This document shows positions 8,967 to 19,486 of a stretch of 64,000 bases of DNA, one piece after another (the stretch's first letter is position 1; each line of letters begins with the position of its first letter). The position numbers were made by a program, and so were the translations under genes. The DNA is taken from positions 1-64,000 of the forward strand of contig DVEF01000079.1 in the NCBI GenBank assembly GCA_015295805.1, given 5' to 3'. Under the pieces are notes generated by a model that was not told the DNA's origin, made no database searches, and was given only the letters and a program-made list of their open reading frames with translations. This stretch comes from Geminocystis sp. M7585_C2015_104. Its GTDB lineage: Bacteria > Cyanobacteriota > Cyanobacteriia > Cyanobacteriales > Cyanobacteriaceae.

Positions 8967-9782
8967 ATGAAAACCCTCTATCGCATTGAACCCCCTATTA
9001 CCGCCACCAGTCATCTGCTCATTGATGGGGTGAGCAAAGTTTACCCCACCGTCAATGGCCCCCATGTAGTCCTAGATGACATTCACCTCTCAGTAGAAAG
9101 TGGTGAATTTGTCTGCATCATTGGCCATTCTGGTTGTGGCAAAAGTACCCTTCTGAACATGGTGGCGGGCTTCACCAGCCCGACTTACGGAGAAATTCGT
9201 CTCAATGGGGCACCGGTAATTCGTCCCGGCCCAGAACGTATGATGGTGTTTCAAAACTATGCGCTACTGCCTTGGTTGACGGCGTACCAAAACATAGAGT
9301 TGGCAGTCAAGTCCGTCTGCCCCCACCTAACACGCCAACAACGAAGGAAAATAGTAGAAGAACATCTGGAAATAGTGGGACTGACCGCCGCCGCCCACAA
9401 GCGTCCGGCGCAACTGTCGGGTGGCATGAAACAGAGAGTAGCCATTGCCCGTGCCCTGGCGATTCGTCCTGAGGTTCTGTTGTTGGACGAGCCCTTTGGC
9501 GCCCTAGATGCCATCACCAAAGAAGAGCTGCAAGATGAGTTGCTGGAAATTTGGCACAGCCACAAACTGACGGTATTGATGATCACTCATGACATTGACG
9601 AGGCTCTTTATTTAGCGGATCGGGTGGTGATGATGACCAACGGGCCAGCTGCCCGCATCGGTGAGATTCTGGAAATTCCCTTTCCTAGACCAAGGCTACG
9701 GTCTCAACTTTTTGAAGACCCACAGTATTGCCATTTGCGCAACCGCATCGTGGATTTCTTGTACACGCGGTTTGGGCATTAG
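8967..9782 (+). CDS. nrtD: Nitrate ABC transporter ATPase NrtD
   Basis: Second ATPase of the NrtABCD transporter, without the extra domain of NrtC. It has Walker [10 protein letters not shown] near residue 55, the signature LSGGMKQR, Walker [14 protein letters not shown] and the H-loop ITHDIDEA. The ATG at 8967 gives 271 residues; the frame also allows a TTG at 8958, which I reject for lack of a better site. Its ATPase half is a close paralogue of NrtC (shared FQNYxLLPW and RPGPERM segments), so the two probably form a heterodimer. It ends 13 bases before narB. Confidence 0.95.
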   Translation: MKTLYRIEPPITATSHLLIDGVSKVYPTVNGPHVVLDDIHLSVESGEFVCIIGHSGCGKSTLLNMVAGFTSPTYGEIRLNGAPVIRPGPERMMVFQNYALLPWLTAYQNIELAVKSVCPHLTRQQRRKIVEEHLEIVGLTAAAHKRPAQLSGGMKQRVAIARALAIRPEVLLLDEPFGALDAITKEELQDELLEIWHSHKLTVLMITHDIDEALYLADRVVMMTNGPAARIGEILEIPFPRPRLRSQLFEDPQYCHLRNRIVDFLYTRFGH

Positions 9783-9795
9783 GGGAGGTGGGGTT

Positions 9796-12069
9796 ATGAG
9801 TAAGTCCAGGGATTGGCTACAGACTGGCTCACCGGCAGTCCGAGCCGATGCCTCTCCGTTGGTACAACAAGTGGCAACCAACCCCCATTTTATTTCTACT
9901 AGTCCTGTCTCCTCCTTGTGTCCCTATTGTGGGGTTGGCTGCGGCCTCGAAGTTGTAACCCAAGGACAGGGGAACTACAAGGTTAGGGGAGATCGCCGAC
10001 ATCCCTCGTCCCAAGGCATGGTTTGCGTAAAGGGTGCGACAATACTAGAGGCCATGGACCGGGATCGTCTTGCCTATCCTCTATGGCGGGAAAATATGGA
10101 TGAGCCCTTTACGGTAATTTCCTGGGATGAGGCCCTCTCCCGCCTGGTGCAGAGGCTTCAAGAAGTACGGCAGAGTCAGGGAACCGATGCTATTTGCATG
10201 TACGCCTCGGGTCAATTGCAAACGGAAGACTATTACGTAGCGCAAAAACTTATCAAGGGCTGTTTGGGCACCAACAACTTTGACACCAACTCGCGGCTTT
10301 GTATGTCCTCTGCCGTGTCAGCCTACATGGCCAGCTTTGGCTCCGATGGTCCTCCATGCTGCTATGATGATTTGGAAGCCACCGACTGTGCCTTTCTCAT
10401 TGGCACGAACACCGCCGAATGCCATCCCATCGTCTTCAATCGACTGCGCAATCACCATAAACGAAATCCCAATGTTAAGCTGATCGTTGTGGACCCGCGT
10501 CGCACCCCCACAGCTGAAGTGGCCGACCTTCACTTGGATATACGCCCTGGCACTGACATTGATTTGCTCCACGGTATTGGCCATTTGCTCTTGCGGTGGG
10601 GATATGTCTGTAAGGAATTTGTTGATAATCACACTCGTGGCTTTGACGACTATGTAAGACTTTTGGCAGCCTACCCGCCGGAGAAGGTGGCTGAACGTTG
10701 CGGCATTAGGCAAGAGGACCTGGAACGGGCGGCGCGCTACTGGGGAAACGCCCAGGCCGTGTTGTCCCTGTGGTCCATGGGCATTAACCAGTCGGCAGAG
10801 GGCACTGCTAAAGCGCGTTGTCTGATTAACCTACACCTGCTCACCGGGCAAATAGGTCGTCCCGGCAGTGGCCCTTTTTCCCTAACAGGACAACCCAACG
10901 CCATGGGAGGACGGGAGGCCGGGGGGCTAGCACACTTATTGCCGGGTTATCGCCAAGTTACGAATCCCCGGCATCGGCAGGAGGTGGAGGATTTTTGGGG
11001 CCTGTTACGGGGACAGATCAGCCCTCGCCCCGGACGTACGGCCTGGCAGCTAATAGAGGCTCTGGAAAGAGGCGAAATAGGCTTTCTTTGGATCGTAGCG
11101 ACCAACCCCGTGGTGAGTATGCCCCACCTGGAGCGGGTCAAAAGGGCTCTACGTCAATCCCCCTTTACGGTTTATCAGGATGCCTACTTCCCCACCGAGA
11201 CGGCGGCCTATGCTCATCTCCTTTTGCCTGCTGCCCAATGGGGGGAAAAAACAGGGGTGATGACCAACTCTGAACGCCGAGTTACTCTAGCGCCGGCCTT
11301 TCGCTCGCCACCGGGGGAGGCCCGCCCCGACTGGGAAATCTTTGCAGAGGTGGGGCGACGATTGGGCTATGCAAGACAGTTTGATTTTCCCGACGCCGCT
11401 GCCGTCTATGCCGAGTTTGTCCAACTTACCGCGGGCCGCCCCTGTGACCAGTCGGGGCTAAGTCATGAACGTCTGGCACGCCTGGGAGCAGTGCAATGGC
11501 CCTGTCCCGCGGGCTGTAGCGATGAAGAAGCCCTAGCCCCTAAGCGCCTTTACACCGACTGGCGTTTCCATACACCCGATGGGAAAGCTCGTTTTTGTAT
11601 TACCCACAGCAAGGGAGTTGCCGAACCCACTGATGCCGTGTACCCCTTCCTCCTGACCACGGGTCGCCTTTATGGCCACTGGCACACCCAAACCCGCACC
11701 GGCCGCATTCCTAAAATTCAGAAAATGCATCCTAGTCCTTTTGTGGAAATGCACCCAAGTGATGCGGCAAATCTGAATCTCAAAGACGGCGACTGGGTGG
11801 AGGTGCGTTCGCGCCGGGGAATGGTCTGCCTGCCGGTGACGGTAACTGAGGCTATTCGGCCGGGGACTCTTTTTGTCCCTATGCATTGGGGGTTTCTATT
11901 TGCTGAAAATGCCGAGGCTAACCAACTGACCCACCCCACAGCCTGCCCCGTATCCCAGCAGCCTGAACTCAAGGCCTGTGCCGTCCAGGTACTTCCTCTC
12001 AAGGGAAAGCCAAAGCCTTTTTCCACTAGGCCTTTTTTGGGGGTGAAAAATGGAATCCAAAAAGGGTGA
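9796..12069 (+). CDS. narB: Ferredoxin-nitrate reductase NarB
   Basis: Molybdenum bis-MGD enzyme reducing nitrate to nitrite with ferredoxin in the cytoplasm. The ATG at 9796 has a strong ribosome binding site (AGGGGAGG, 9781-9788), giving 757 residues; the upstream open frame overlaps nrtD and is not used. The N-terminal [4Fe-4S] ligands are Cys42, Cys45, Cys49 (CPYCGVGC) and Cys77. Further family segments are [23 protein letters not shown] and a C-terminal molybdopterin dinucleotide domain with [17 protein letters not shown]. It is slightly longer than the about 730 residues of known NarB, mainly at the N-terminus. Its Moco would come from moaA/moeA across the spacer and its maturation needs narM downstream. 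Confidence 0.96.
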   Translation: MSKSRDWLQTGSPAVRADASPLVQQVATNPHFISTSPVSSLCPYCGVGCGLEVVTQGQGNYKVRGDRRHPSSQGMVCVKGATILEAMDRDRLAYPLWRENMDEPFTVISWDEALSRLVQRLQEVRQSQGTDAICMYASGQLQTEDYYVAQKLIKGCLGTNNFDTNSRLCMSSAVSAYMASFGSDGPPCCYDDLEATDCAFLIGTNTAECHPIVFNRLRNHHKRNPNVKLIVVDPRRTPTAEVADLHLDIRPGTDIDLLHGIGHLLLRWGYVCKEFVDNHTRGFDDYVRLLAAYPPEKVAERCGIRQEDLERAARYWGNAQAVLSLWSMGINQSAEGTAKARCLINLHLLTGQIGRPGSGPFSLTGQPNAMGGREAGGLAHLLPGYRQVTNPRHRQEVEDFWGLLRGQISPRPGRTAWQLIEALERGEIGFLWIVATNPVVSMPHLERVKRALRQSPFTVYQDAYFPTETAAYAHLLLPAAQWGEKTGVMTNSERRVTLAPAFRSPPGEARPDWEIFAEVGRRLGYARQFDFPDAAAVYAEFVQLTAGRPCDQSGLSHERLARLGAVQWPCPAGCSDEEALAPKRLYTDWRFHTPDGKARFCITHSKGVAEPTDAVYPFLLTTGRLYGHWHTQTRTGRIPKIQKMHPSPFVEMHPSDAANLNLKDGDWVEVRSRRGMVCLPVTVTEAIRPGTLFVPMHWGFLFAENAEANQLTHPTACPVSQQPELKACAVQVLPLKGKPKPFSTRPFLGVKNGIQKG

Positions 12070-12091
12070 TGAGACAAAAGAGAACCGAATC

Positions 12092-12547
12092 ATGTCTCAC
12101 TTTTTTGGTTTTGAGGCTGATTTCGCCGCCACACTGCGCTGCATTCCAATGATTGTGCGCTATAAGCTGGATTTATGTGGTGTGAAGCTGAAGCTGTCAC
12201 ACTGGCATCAGTTGACACAAAATCAGCGGCAATGGCTTGTAACTGCTCCCTGCGATAGCCCAGAAACAAGGGACAACTATCGTCAACAACTACGGGATTG
12301 GGTAACCCAAAACCATGGGGCCCCTCCCAGCGATTTGGAAATGCCCCAGCCATTTCCCTGGGACATCATAACCGAAATACCGGAAACTGTGCAACAACAA
12401 CTGACCAAAGTTCCCCACCACACCCTAACCGTGGAAAAGTGGGCGGCCTTGACACCATTGCAACGCTTTGCCCTCGTCAAACTCAGTCAACCAGGCCACG
12501 AAAATCGTAACTTCTGGCCGGCTTTGCAGGAATTTGGCCTGGCTTAG
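12092..12547 (+). CDS. narM: Nitrate reductase-associated protein NarM
   Basis: Small protein (151 residues from the ATG at 12092) matching the cyanobacterial nitrate reductase-associated family. The typical opening MSHFFGFEADFAATLRCIPM and the LDLCGVKLKL segment near residue 30 are visible. In Synechococcus elongatus narM is required for nitrate reductase activity without being a subunit, so a role in NarB maturation is expected. The frame can start earlier at 12050, overlapping narB by 20 bases, but MSHFFGFEA is the conserved N-terminus. Last gene of the operon; no clear terminator follows. Confidence 0.88.
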   Translation: MSHFFGFEADFAATLRCIPMIVRYKLDLCGVKLKLSHWHQLTQNQRQWLVTAPCDSPETRDNYRQQLRDWVTQNHGAPPSDLEMPQPFPWDIITEIPETVQQQLTKVPHHTLTVEKWAALTPLQRFALVKLSQPGHENRNFWPALQEFGLA

Positions 12548-12603
12548 GCGGCACTTCACCTCTTATTTGCTGTTTATCATTCACTTTGATAGGCTAACAC
12601 TGG

Positions 12604-13113
12604 CTATGGATTCAATTCATCAATCAACCCCCTGCCATGAGCCCTAAGAGAACATCCGTAGTCATGGAGAGCTACACCTGTTATACGGCTTATTAACCAA
12701 TTAGCGACTTTAGAGGGGACTACTCTAGTAATGGTATCATCCCGACGGTGTCTACGCCAACCGCTCACCAAGTCGTAGCCCTCTTGTAGTTTAGCTAACA
12801 ACAAGGGAATGTCAGCCGGGTCATTTTGCAAATCCCCATCCAGGGTGACAATAAATTGACCACGGGAATTTTCAAAGCCAGCCGCCATAGCAGCCGTTTG
12901 GCCATAATTACGTCTTAACGCCACAACCCTAAGACGGGGATTGACCATGGCCAGATTTTTCAGTATTTTTAAAGAGCAATCCTGAGAGCCATCGTCTACA
13001 CAGACAATTTCATACTCATAACCGGTGTCCTTCAGACTCTCTTCAATAGACTGGATGAGGATAGGAATATTATCCTCCTCATTGTATATGGGGACAACTA
13101 TGGACAAGTCCAT
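12604..13113 (-). pseudogene. Truncated family 2 glycosyltransferase (DPM1/GtrB-like)
   Basis: The 169-codon frame is a good N-terminal GT-A domain: MDLSIVVPIYNEEDN, VDDGSQDCS, RRNYGQTAAMAAGF, LDGDLQNDP (DxD-type metal site) and the late motif DYGCSLRA. Known members continue past this with a conserved LYGEMHRF segment and two C-terminal membrane helices, about 310-330 residues in all. Here the reading ends at GLIDELNP-stop around 12607, just where LYGEMHRF should begin. The break is about 60 bases from the end of narM. The missing half is nowhere nearby, so I call it a truncated gene; whether the stump is expressed is unknown. Confidence 0.85.
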
Positions 13114-13490
13114 TGCTTAACGCCACCAGAGTTGGTGATTATAGTGTAAAACAATACCTCATGGAGAAAGATAGTAGACGGAGGCACATAAACCCCTCTA
13201 CAAAAGCTAAGACTTAGAGCCACCTCATCGTAAACATCTCTAAACACATCCCTATCCACTTCTTGGGGTAAGGACTTTTTGGTGGTATTCCCCACCGGCC
13301 TAATACCAATTTCCTCAGCCCTCTTTTTAACCTTCTGACGGCCCTGAGCTCTGAAATTAGCAAGTATAACCCCTATAGCCCTCTTATTCTCATTGGCTCG
13401 CCTGATATCTTCCAAGGCCCTGCTATAGCCATACCTTTGATTGGAAGCCCCTTTCTGAGAACCTGTCCCATCAAGAAAGCTTATAGCCAT
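13098..13490 (-). pseudogene. Probable IS630-type transposase remnant
   Basis: From the ATG at 13490 the frame reads MAISFLDGTGSQKG, then ALEDIRRANENKRAIGVILANFR, a lysine-rich KVKKRAEEIGIRPV and later VFRDVYDEVALSLSFCRG. The order and spacing resemble the IS630 DDE domain, where VVLDNFRxH leads to a helix ending xLGI and a C-terminal xVxLSLSFxRGW. The catalytic Asp of DNF is Ala here (VILANFR) and the usual LPPYSPDLNPIE segment is absent, so it would be inactive and internally deleted. Its 3' end overlaps the start of the truncated glycosyltransferase. The family call is from my reading of motifs only. Confidence 0.45.
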
Positions 13491-13517
13491 TTTATCCTCC
13501 TCATAACAGATGCACAA

Positions 13518-13827
13518 GCTGAACGCACTGTTTCTGATATCCTTGAAAAAACCTCATGGGCCTCTTGTAGTCTCCTGCAGTCAGGTCACCCTTATTTTCC
13601 CAGTGAGGCCTTCTCACATAGGTCAAAGGATATTCTACTTGATACTGTCCTGTTATAGAACTCCTGAAAATGTAGAAGTGAAAGCACATGAGTCTGGGGG
13701 CAGAAGTAGAACTGTTGAGCCAACTGCTGAAAACTGTTAATATAATAAAAAAAATCAATCCCTATCCCCTAACCCCTACATGCTACCCCCTTTCTACCAA
13801 TGGGGCCCGCGGGATATTGTTACAAAT
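13518..13827. other. Spacer with no gene; C-rich short repeat
   Basis: Both strands are open for 70-85 codons in places, but none of these frames has a recognisable motif or start site. The right part contains a C-rich degenerate tandem repeat around 13765-13800 (units like CCCTATC and CCCCTAA), similar to repeats at 42215-42268 and 60181-60240. Confidence 0.5.
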
Positions 13828-15126
13828 CTAACAGTCCAGGATTATCTGTTCAATGACACTTTCTCTTAGATCCTTTCCTAGTATTTTTGAGAGCTTGTTG
13901 TAAATAGATTCTTTATACTTCTTAATTATACTTCTGTGCTCCCGGAATTCTTCTTTCAGCCTAAAAAATCTTTGGTTATTTTCCTTTTCCTGGTAGGAGA
14001 TAACTTCTATATTTACCAGGGAATTCAGGCAATCAATTAGGGTTTTGCCGTTTATTTCGGGGTATTTTTGGTTTATTTTCTCTTGAATGGTGTTTAGAGT
14101 ATATTCTTCTGATAAAAGGGTGATGGCTGCGGTGATTTTCAAAAAATCTTCGGAATCAATCACTATAATTCGCGGTTTTTGAGTTTCAAGAATATCTCTA
14201 TAGTTTTCCGGGGAGTGGACAAAATTATCATCTAGGGGGGGCAGGGGTATAAAGGCTTCAATGGTGGCATCACGAAAGGCTATCTTTGCCTGGCATTTTT
14301 CACCTATCAGTATTTGTAAATCAGTGTCACGACAGATGTACTGTAGAAATTTTACAAATTTAGGAAAACCGACTTTCGATGGGTGAAAATCTTTTATTCC
14401 ATATTTGAAAGCTTCTCTGACTACCGACACGTAAATACCGGAGCTAGATAACAGTTTTGCCGCCTCTTTGTCTTCAGCAAACCACTGCAATATTTTGAGA
14501 GAGTGTTGGATAATTTCCTCTCTATTATCGGATGAAATTCTCTCCAGAGATTTTGACATTCTTAGGATTAGGGGATGGGTAATTTGTGTCTTTTCCGATT
14601 CTTTTTTGTCCTCTTCAGGGGTTCTGTTCTCACTATTGTTTTCTTTATCTGGCTCTTCTATGGTTATAAATTGGTCACAAATGGACTCGAATACCTGATT
14701 GGTAGAATACTTATAACCACAGCCAATAACGTATTTTCCATACTCATGTAGTTTTCTGGCTACAGCGGAGAATCCTCCATCGCCGGAGACAATTACAAAA
14801 ACATCAATATTCTTTCTAACATAGGCCAAATCGATGGCATCTACTGCTAGTTGTATGTCGGCCGCATTTTTCTTTTGATAGTAGGAAAAACCAAAGATCT
14901 GCACTGGCTCAATTCCCAGTTCGTTTATCTCTTTCTTCATGAAGGAAAGACGATAATCACTCCAATTTGCATAGGCTTTTTGGACCAGCACCCTTTCTAC
15001 TTGCGGAAGGCTTATTATCTCCTGAAATATGCTTTTTAGTGATATTTTACTAATATATTTTTGCTCCAGACTGTAGCCCTTTAACAGATTTTCTACATCG
15101 TAAAATATAGCAGTATTGCCGTTCAT
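13828..15126 (-). CDS. NYN (LabA/PIN-like) domain protein with C-terminal LOTUS/OST-HTH domain
   Basis: The N-terminal 160 residues are a NYN domain of the PIN-like RNase superfamily, with acidic residues at FYDVEN (Asp9), NAADIQLAVDAIDLAY and VSGDGGFSAVARKL. A charged linker (about 165-200, ending in EEDKKES) follows. Residues about 205-275 (SSGIYVSVVREAFKYGIKDFHPSKVGF) fit the OST-HTH/LOTUS fold, an RNA-binding domain often paired with NYN in bacteria. The remaining 150 residues are charged and unassigned. A metal-dependent RNase or RNA-processing role is inferred from the family. It stands alone between a decayed region and a small open frame. Confidence 0.85.
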   Translation of the reverse strand: MNGNTAIFYDVENLLKGYSLEQKYISKISLKSIFQEIISLPQVERVLVQKAYANWSDYRLSFMKKEINELGIEPVQIFGFSYYQKKNAADIQLAVDAIDLAYVRKNIDVFVIVSGDGGFSAVARKLHEYGKYVIGCGYKYSTNQVFESICDQFITIEEPDKENNSENRTPEEDKKESEKTQITHPLILRMSKSLERISSDNREEIIQHSLKILQWFAEDKEAAKLLSSSGIYVSVVREAFKYGIKDFHPSKVGFPKFVKFLQYICRDTDLQILIGEKCQAKIAFRDATIEAFIPLPPLDDNFVHSPENYRDILETQKPRIIVIDSEDFLKITAAITLLSEEYTLNTIQEKINQKYPEINGKTLIDCLNSLVNIEVISYQEKENNQRFFRLKEEFREHRSIIKKYKESIYNKLSKILGKDLRESVIEQIILDC

Positions 15127-15428
15127 GCAAAACTTTGAACGAGGTTTTTTATCGGTATTACACTAACCAACCCTCCCCTATCTTAGCAGAGAAGTATAAC
15201 AAACTCCAAGGGGCCGCTCTTGGTATAAAATTCACCGGCGTCAAGGGGGATTGACCATTGAGTTTTGGGGGAGCAACCGGAGAAAATAGGGAGATAAAGG
15301 GAATAAAATATTGAAGAGGGGAAACAATGACTAAATGGGTTACGATAGCATCCTAGTGGAATTAAAGCTGGAGCCTATTAGGGCCGATAGCTTGTTTTTT
15401 CTAAAGCTATTACATAAAAATTAATATT
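15127..15428. other. Spacer upstream of the NYN gene
   Basis: A/T-rich 302-base spacer holding the promoter region of the leftward NYN gene and the upstream region of a possible 50-codon gene to the right. I see no RNA gene, strong hairpin or additional open frame. Confidence 0.5.
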
Positions 15429-15581
15429 ATGGAAATATTAGACTACTGGATAAAACTGGTAGGGCAAATACGGGAAAAGACTAACTCCCTCCTAGCATAT
15501 GTTGAAAACCATACAGAAAAATTCCAACTGGTGGTAAAAGGTTTATTGCCAAGCCGGGGAAAGTCAAAATTCTCATCCTAA
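15429..15581 (+). CDS. Possible small protein of 50 residues
   Basis: An ATG at 15429 opens a frame reading MEILDYWIKLVGQIREKTN and ending GKSKFSS. The composition is that of a soluble amphipathic helical protein with a basic tail, with no family I recognise. It overlaps the 3' end of the convergent alpha/beta hydrolase by four bases. No clear ribosome binding site precedes it, so coding status is uncertain. Confidence 0.3.
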   Translation: MEILDYWIKLVGQIREKTNSLLAYVENHTEKFQLVVKGLLPSRGKSKFSS

Positions 15582-16474
15582 TCCCTGAGAAACTCCAAAA
15601 TGTGATTTGACACGGTGTCTGGTTTTTCCAGATGAGGCACATGCCCACATTCCTCAATCCAAATTAACTTGCTGTGGGGGAGTAGCTGCTGAAAACGAGT
15701 GGCTGGGTTTGTGCCCAGGATTTTGTCTTGTCTGCCCCACAGTATTAAAGTAGAACATAGTATTTTACCAAGTTGTGCACTGAAATCCCCATAACCTCCG
15801 CTTCTGGTAAAGGAAATTAATGCCTGACTCCAGTTGTCACACAGGGTATGTAGGGAAGCACAACACCTGGCATCCTCGTTGGCAAGACTGGGATTGTAGT
15901 AGGCTTTCTCGCTAATTTTTTGTCTTACTAAAGAGTTGCGCAAAAACTCAGTAGCCAGATAACCAAAGGGGAGGAAAGTGGCAATTCGACTAACCAGTGG
16001 CGGTTTTGTCAAGCCTACACTGTCGATAAGAATGAGTTTTTCTACTATGTGGGGATGGCTAAGACAAAAGTCAATGGCGGTGGCGCCTCCCATAGATGCC
16101 CCTATTAACACCATTGGTTGTTTAATGACTTCTGCCCAAAAATGATACACATGTGCTTTAATGGTAGCGGGGGAGTAATTCAAGTTTGGCAGTCTTTGGG
16201 TAAAACCGAAACCCAGCAAGTCCAATGCCCACACCTGACAGTGGTTGCTCAATTTGGGTATTAAACGTCGGAATTCTAATAGGGAACTGTCAAAGCCGTG
16301 TAATAATAACAGGGGCCTATTCCTTTTTGTCTTTCCCTGATGGATGTAACTGGTGACAATGGGACTTTGGCAAATACTTGTTTTTAGGGGGATGAATCGA
16401 ATTTGGTTGAATGTCTCACGGGATGTGCTTTCTTGCAACTGCTTTGCTCTTTGCTGAATTTGGGGTGACAACAT
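15578..16474 (-). CDS. Alpha/beta hydrolase
   Basis: 298-residue single-domain alpha/beta hydrolase. The oxyanion segment LLLHGFDSSLLEFRRL lies near residue 55. The nucleophile elbow GASMGG is near residue 124, the acid is in WGRQDK near residue 245 and the catalytic histidine in ECGHVPHLEKP near residue 276. The triad is complete, so it should be active as an esterase, lipase or related enzyme; the substrate cannot be read from sequence. It lies 62 bases downstream of the hybrid kinase on the same strand. A second hydrolase of this superfamily is at 43552-44469. Confidence 0.9.
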   Translation of the reverse strand: MLSPQIQQRAKQLQESTSRETFNQIRFIPLKTSICQSPIVTSYIHQGKTKRNRPLLLLHGFDSSLLEFRRLIPKLSNHCQVWALDLLGFGFTQRLPNLNYSPATIKAHVYHFWAEVIKQPMVLIGASMGGATAIDFCLSHPHIVEKLILIDSVGLTKPPLVSRIATFLPFGYLATEFLRNSLVRQKISEKAYYNPSLANEDARCCASLHTLCDNWSQALISFTRSGGYGDFSAQLGKILCSTLILWGRQDKILGTNPATRFQQLLPHSKLIWIEECGHVPHLEKPDTVSNHILEFLRD

Positions 16475-16536
16475 GCCCTAACTTGCCTTTTTTAATCAAA
16501 TAATACTGACTTATTGTCTCCTGTTCCGGGACTAGT

Positions 16537-19374
16537 TTATTCTATTAGCAATTCGGGAAACTCATTTAGGGTTTCGTCTAGGGATTCTAAGTCTAGGTTT
16601 TCAATATCCTTCTTTATTTTTTCGACGTATTTTAACAATGTTTCCTCATGATACCTGATGGCTTCCTCCCTTAGGGCTTCCGCGAATTTCTTTATCTTGG
16701 ATATAATTTTTGTCTCTTTAATTTCCAGCCACTGTTTTTTGTATACATCTCCCATCTTTTGCTTCAGTTCAACACTGGATAGGGCTTTCCCTGAGTTTAA
16801 GTCTATGGTTTTGTTGCTGGTTTCTTTTGCTTTCTTCTCATTAGAAAGTACTTTTTGAACCAATTCTTTTAAGTCCTCTTTTTTTAGGGGTTTCAATAAC
16901 AAGCCTTGGAGCCCCTCCCACTGTTTTACTTGTTCGTATTTTTCAGGAGATGTGATGACGATAAGGGGTATATTTTTTGTGTCCTCATGGTTTCTAAGGG
17001 TTTTCACAAGTGCTTCTTCTGGTGAATTATTAATCCCCAATAGGAGCATTTCTGGGTTATATTTTCTTGTTAAGTTGATGGCTTCTTCCCCGGATTCGGC
17101 GTAAATTACATGACGGTTATTGCCTTGAAAATACTCTCTGATTGTCGCCAAATCTGACTCAGTTTCGTTTACCACTAGTACACATGGTGTGAAGATTTGT
17201 GGGTCAAAGTTGTGTTTTTCTAGGGAAAAAATAGGGGTCACATTCGGGAAGCATACTGTAAATTTACTCCCCACGCCCACCCGGCTTTCTACATGAATAT
17301 GTCCCCGGAGGAGAGACACTAGTTTCTTGGTAATAGTCAAACCCAAACCAATTCCTTCATACTGGCGAACAGTTTGTTCATCTTCCTGGGTAAATGCCTC
17401 AAAAATTCGCTCCAATTGATCTTTTTTAATGCCAATGCCAGTGTCTTCTACAATTATCCTAAATCCACAACAGTTGGGCTTGTTATTACTATCAATCCCT
17501 TGGGCAAACACTTTTACATATCCCCGGTGGGTGAACTTGATAGCATTTCCAATTAGATTGAATAGTATTTGCCTTAATCTTATTTCGTCAAACAGGATAT
17601 TGTCTGGGCAATTTTCGCCCACTATCAGCTGAAAATCTAGGTTTTTTTCTTTGGCTTTGAAGGAAAAAACTCCCATGACATCTCTTAACAGTAGTCTTAA
17701 CTGCATTGGATTGTGGTTGACGGGCATTTTCCCCGCTTCAATTTTCGACAAATCCAGGATATCATTAATCAGGGATAAAAGGTTGTTTCCACTGCTTATA
17801 ATAGCTTCAAGATAGTCTTTTCCCTTTTCGTCAGCAATTATGTCTCGAAGCAACTCGGCGAAACCGAGGATTGTATTCAGGGGAGTGCGAATTTCATGAC
17901 TGATATTAGCTATGAATTCGCCTTTGGCTTTGCAGGCTATTTCTGCTTTTTCTTTTGCTTGTTTTAACTCTTCGGATTGTTTCTTAATTTCCTCGAACAA
18001 ATTAGCCTGTTCGATGGCAACACCCAGCTGAACTGCTATTTGTTTTAGTATGTTAACATGACGAGGTTGCCAATGGTAGGGATGACGATAATAACAGGCC
18101 AATAATCCCCATAGTTTATTGCCGCAAAAAATTGGGATTGTACATAGGGATTTTATGTTGTACTCTCGGTATTTTTGACGGTGACAAGGGGATAATTCAC
18201 ACTCATCTAAGTTATCAACAGTGAGAATATCGCCGTGACGGTATCTCCCTCCCTTTAGAGATTGTAGGTAGGAATCATCCCAAACTCCATTGTGGTGATG
18301 GAGGAGGGAGACGGAATCGCGACGACGATTTTCTGCCACAAAACTTCCCCCCCAATCCTCCCGAAATTTGTATACTGCCACTTGATCACAACCTAGTAGA
18401 TTCCTCACCTCGGCGGTAGTGGTATCGCAGATGGATTGAAAGTCTACTGTTTCCCTCATTTTTTGCATTATGGAGTTAACTGTCTTTTGGAGGAGGGCAT
18501 TTTCTCTTAAGGCGATTTCTCTTTGTTTTTCCACCGTCACATCAATCACAATTCCATTCCAAATTAGACTGCCTCCTGAGATTTTCTGTGGGGAGGAGTG
18601 GATGCGTATATATTTGGTTTTACCACTGGGGGTGAGGATTTGACAGTCAAAACTAAGGGGGCTACAATATTGTTTTGATAACTGGATAGCTCGCTCTAGT
18701 TGTTGTTTTTCTTCTTGGTTGATACAGGAGAGTATTCTATTTATGTCCTGAATAGCCTCTTCGGGAGTGCACTCAAAAATGTCCTCTACTGCCCTACTGA
18801 CGAAGGTGAAAAAACACTCATGGGGTGGGTCATATTTTAGTTGAAACACCATTCCCGGGATAAAACTGGCAATTTGTTTGATTTGAATATTGCTTCCCCA
18901 TACATTTACGTCTTCCCACCTTCCGGCCTCCAGACAGATGTACTGTTCATAATAGACTTTTAATGCACTAATTACCTTTTGTTCTAGAATATCAAACTGC
19001 AGATTGTGAGTTTCTAAGTAGTCCAACACCTCCTCGTTTTTTAGGAGTGAGCTTCTTGTTTCCCTGTCTATTTTGTCAGTGGAAATTACCAGAATCTTAG
19101 GGAGGAAGTTATTGATTTTTGCCCTTATTGTTCTAAAAAAATAATCGGATATGTTTGTGGAATTAGATATGATGACAAACAGGAGGGACAGATTCAACTC
19201 TTCGGGGGAAATATTCTGTAAGTTGTCCAAAAGACGGCAGGGTTTATTAAGGAAATAGATGTTGTCACAATATTGTTTTAACTGGCGGAAAAGTTGTGCT
19301 CCCCCCCCGACACATAGAATATCCCAGTGGCTTTTACGGGCAATTGTTTCCTGGGTCAGGTTGACGGCTACCAT
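16537..19374 (-). CDS. Hybrid sensor histidine kinase with PAS, bilin-type GAF and degenerate receiver domains
   Basis: 945 residues. Residues 15-140 look like a receiver fold without the acidic pocket. A PAS domain covers about 170-285 and a phytochrome/cyanobacteriochrome-type GAF about 300-460. The latter has WGGSFVAE and, at 397-398, a Cys-His pair (SPCHRQ) at the position where bilin-binding GAFs carry their chromophore cysteine. The kinase core follows: His493 in [10 protein letters not shown]-box [15 protein letters not shown] and GIGLGLTI. Residues 730-845 resemble a receiver but read LVVNETES and MLLLGINN, so the acidic pair and phosphoacceptor Asp are lost. A coiled tail ends the protein. 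It is probably a light or redox sensor; bilin binding is inference. Confidence 0.9.
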   Translation of the reverse strand: MVAVNLTQETIARKSHWDILCVGGGAQLFRQLKQYCDNIYFLNKPCRLLDNLQNISPEELNLSLLFVIISNSTNISDYFFRTIRAKINNFLPKILVISTDKIDRETRSSLLKNEEVLDYLETHNLQFDILEQKVISALKVYYEQYICLEAGRWEDVNVWGSNIQIKQIASFIPGMVFQLKYDPPHECFFTFVSRAVEDIFECTPEEAIQDINRILSCINQEEKQQLERAIQLSKQYCSPLSFDCQILTPSGKTKYIRIHSSPQKISGGSLIWNGIVIDVTVEKQREIALRENALLQKTVNSIMQKMRETVDFQSICDTTTAEVRNLLGCDQVAVYKFREDWGGSFVAENRRRDSVSLLHHHNGVWDDSYLQSLKGGRYRHGDILTVDNLDECELSPCHRQKYREYNIKSLCTIPIFCGNKLWGLLACYYRHPYHWQPRHVNILKQIAVQLGVAIEQANLFEEIKKQSEELKQAKEKAEIACKAKGEFIANISHEIRTPLNTILGFAELLRDIIADEKGKDYLEAIISSGNNLLSLINDILDLSKIEAGKMPVNHNPMQLRLLLRDVMGVFSFKAKEKNLDFQLIVGENCPDNILFDEIRLRQILFNLIGNAIKFTHRGYVKVFAQGIDSNNKPNCCGFRIIVEDTGIGIKKDQLERIFEAFTQEDEQTVRQYEGIGLGLTITKKLVSLLRGHIHVESRVGVGSKFTVCFPNVTPIFSLEKHNFDPQIFTPCVLVVNETESDLATIREYFQGNNRHVIYAESGEEAINLTRKYNPEMLLLGINNSPEEALVKTLRNHEDTKNIPLIVITSPEKYEQVKQWEGLQGLLLKPLKKEDLKELVQKVLSNEKKAKETSNKTIDLNSGKALSSVELKQKMGDVYKKQWLEIKETKIISKIKKFAEALREEAIRYHEETLLKYVEKIKKDIENLDLESLDETLNEFPELLIE

Positions 19375-19486
19375 TGGTGGTGGGCTGATATGATTTTTTT
19401 AGGACGGTTAAAGGGGGAAAAACCCCGGATGGTTGTTGGTTTATACTTGGCCTACACTGGCAATTATAATTGCAAAACCGGAGCTA

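Noticed and set aside
12050-12091. Earlier start of narM overlapping narB
   Set aside because: The conserved N-terminus MSHFFGFEA begins at 12092.
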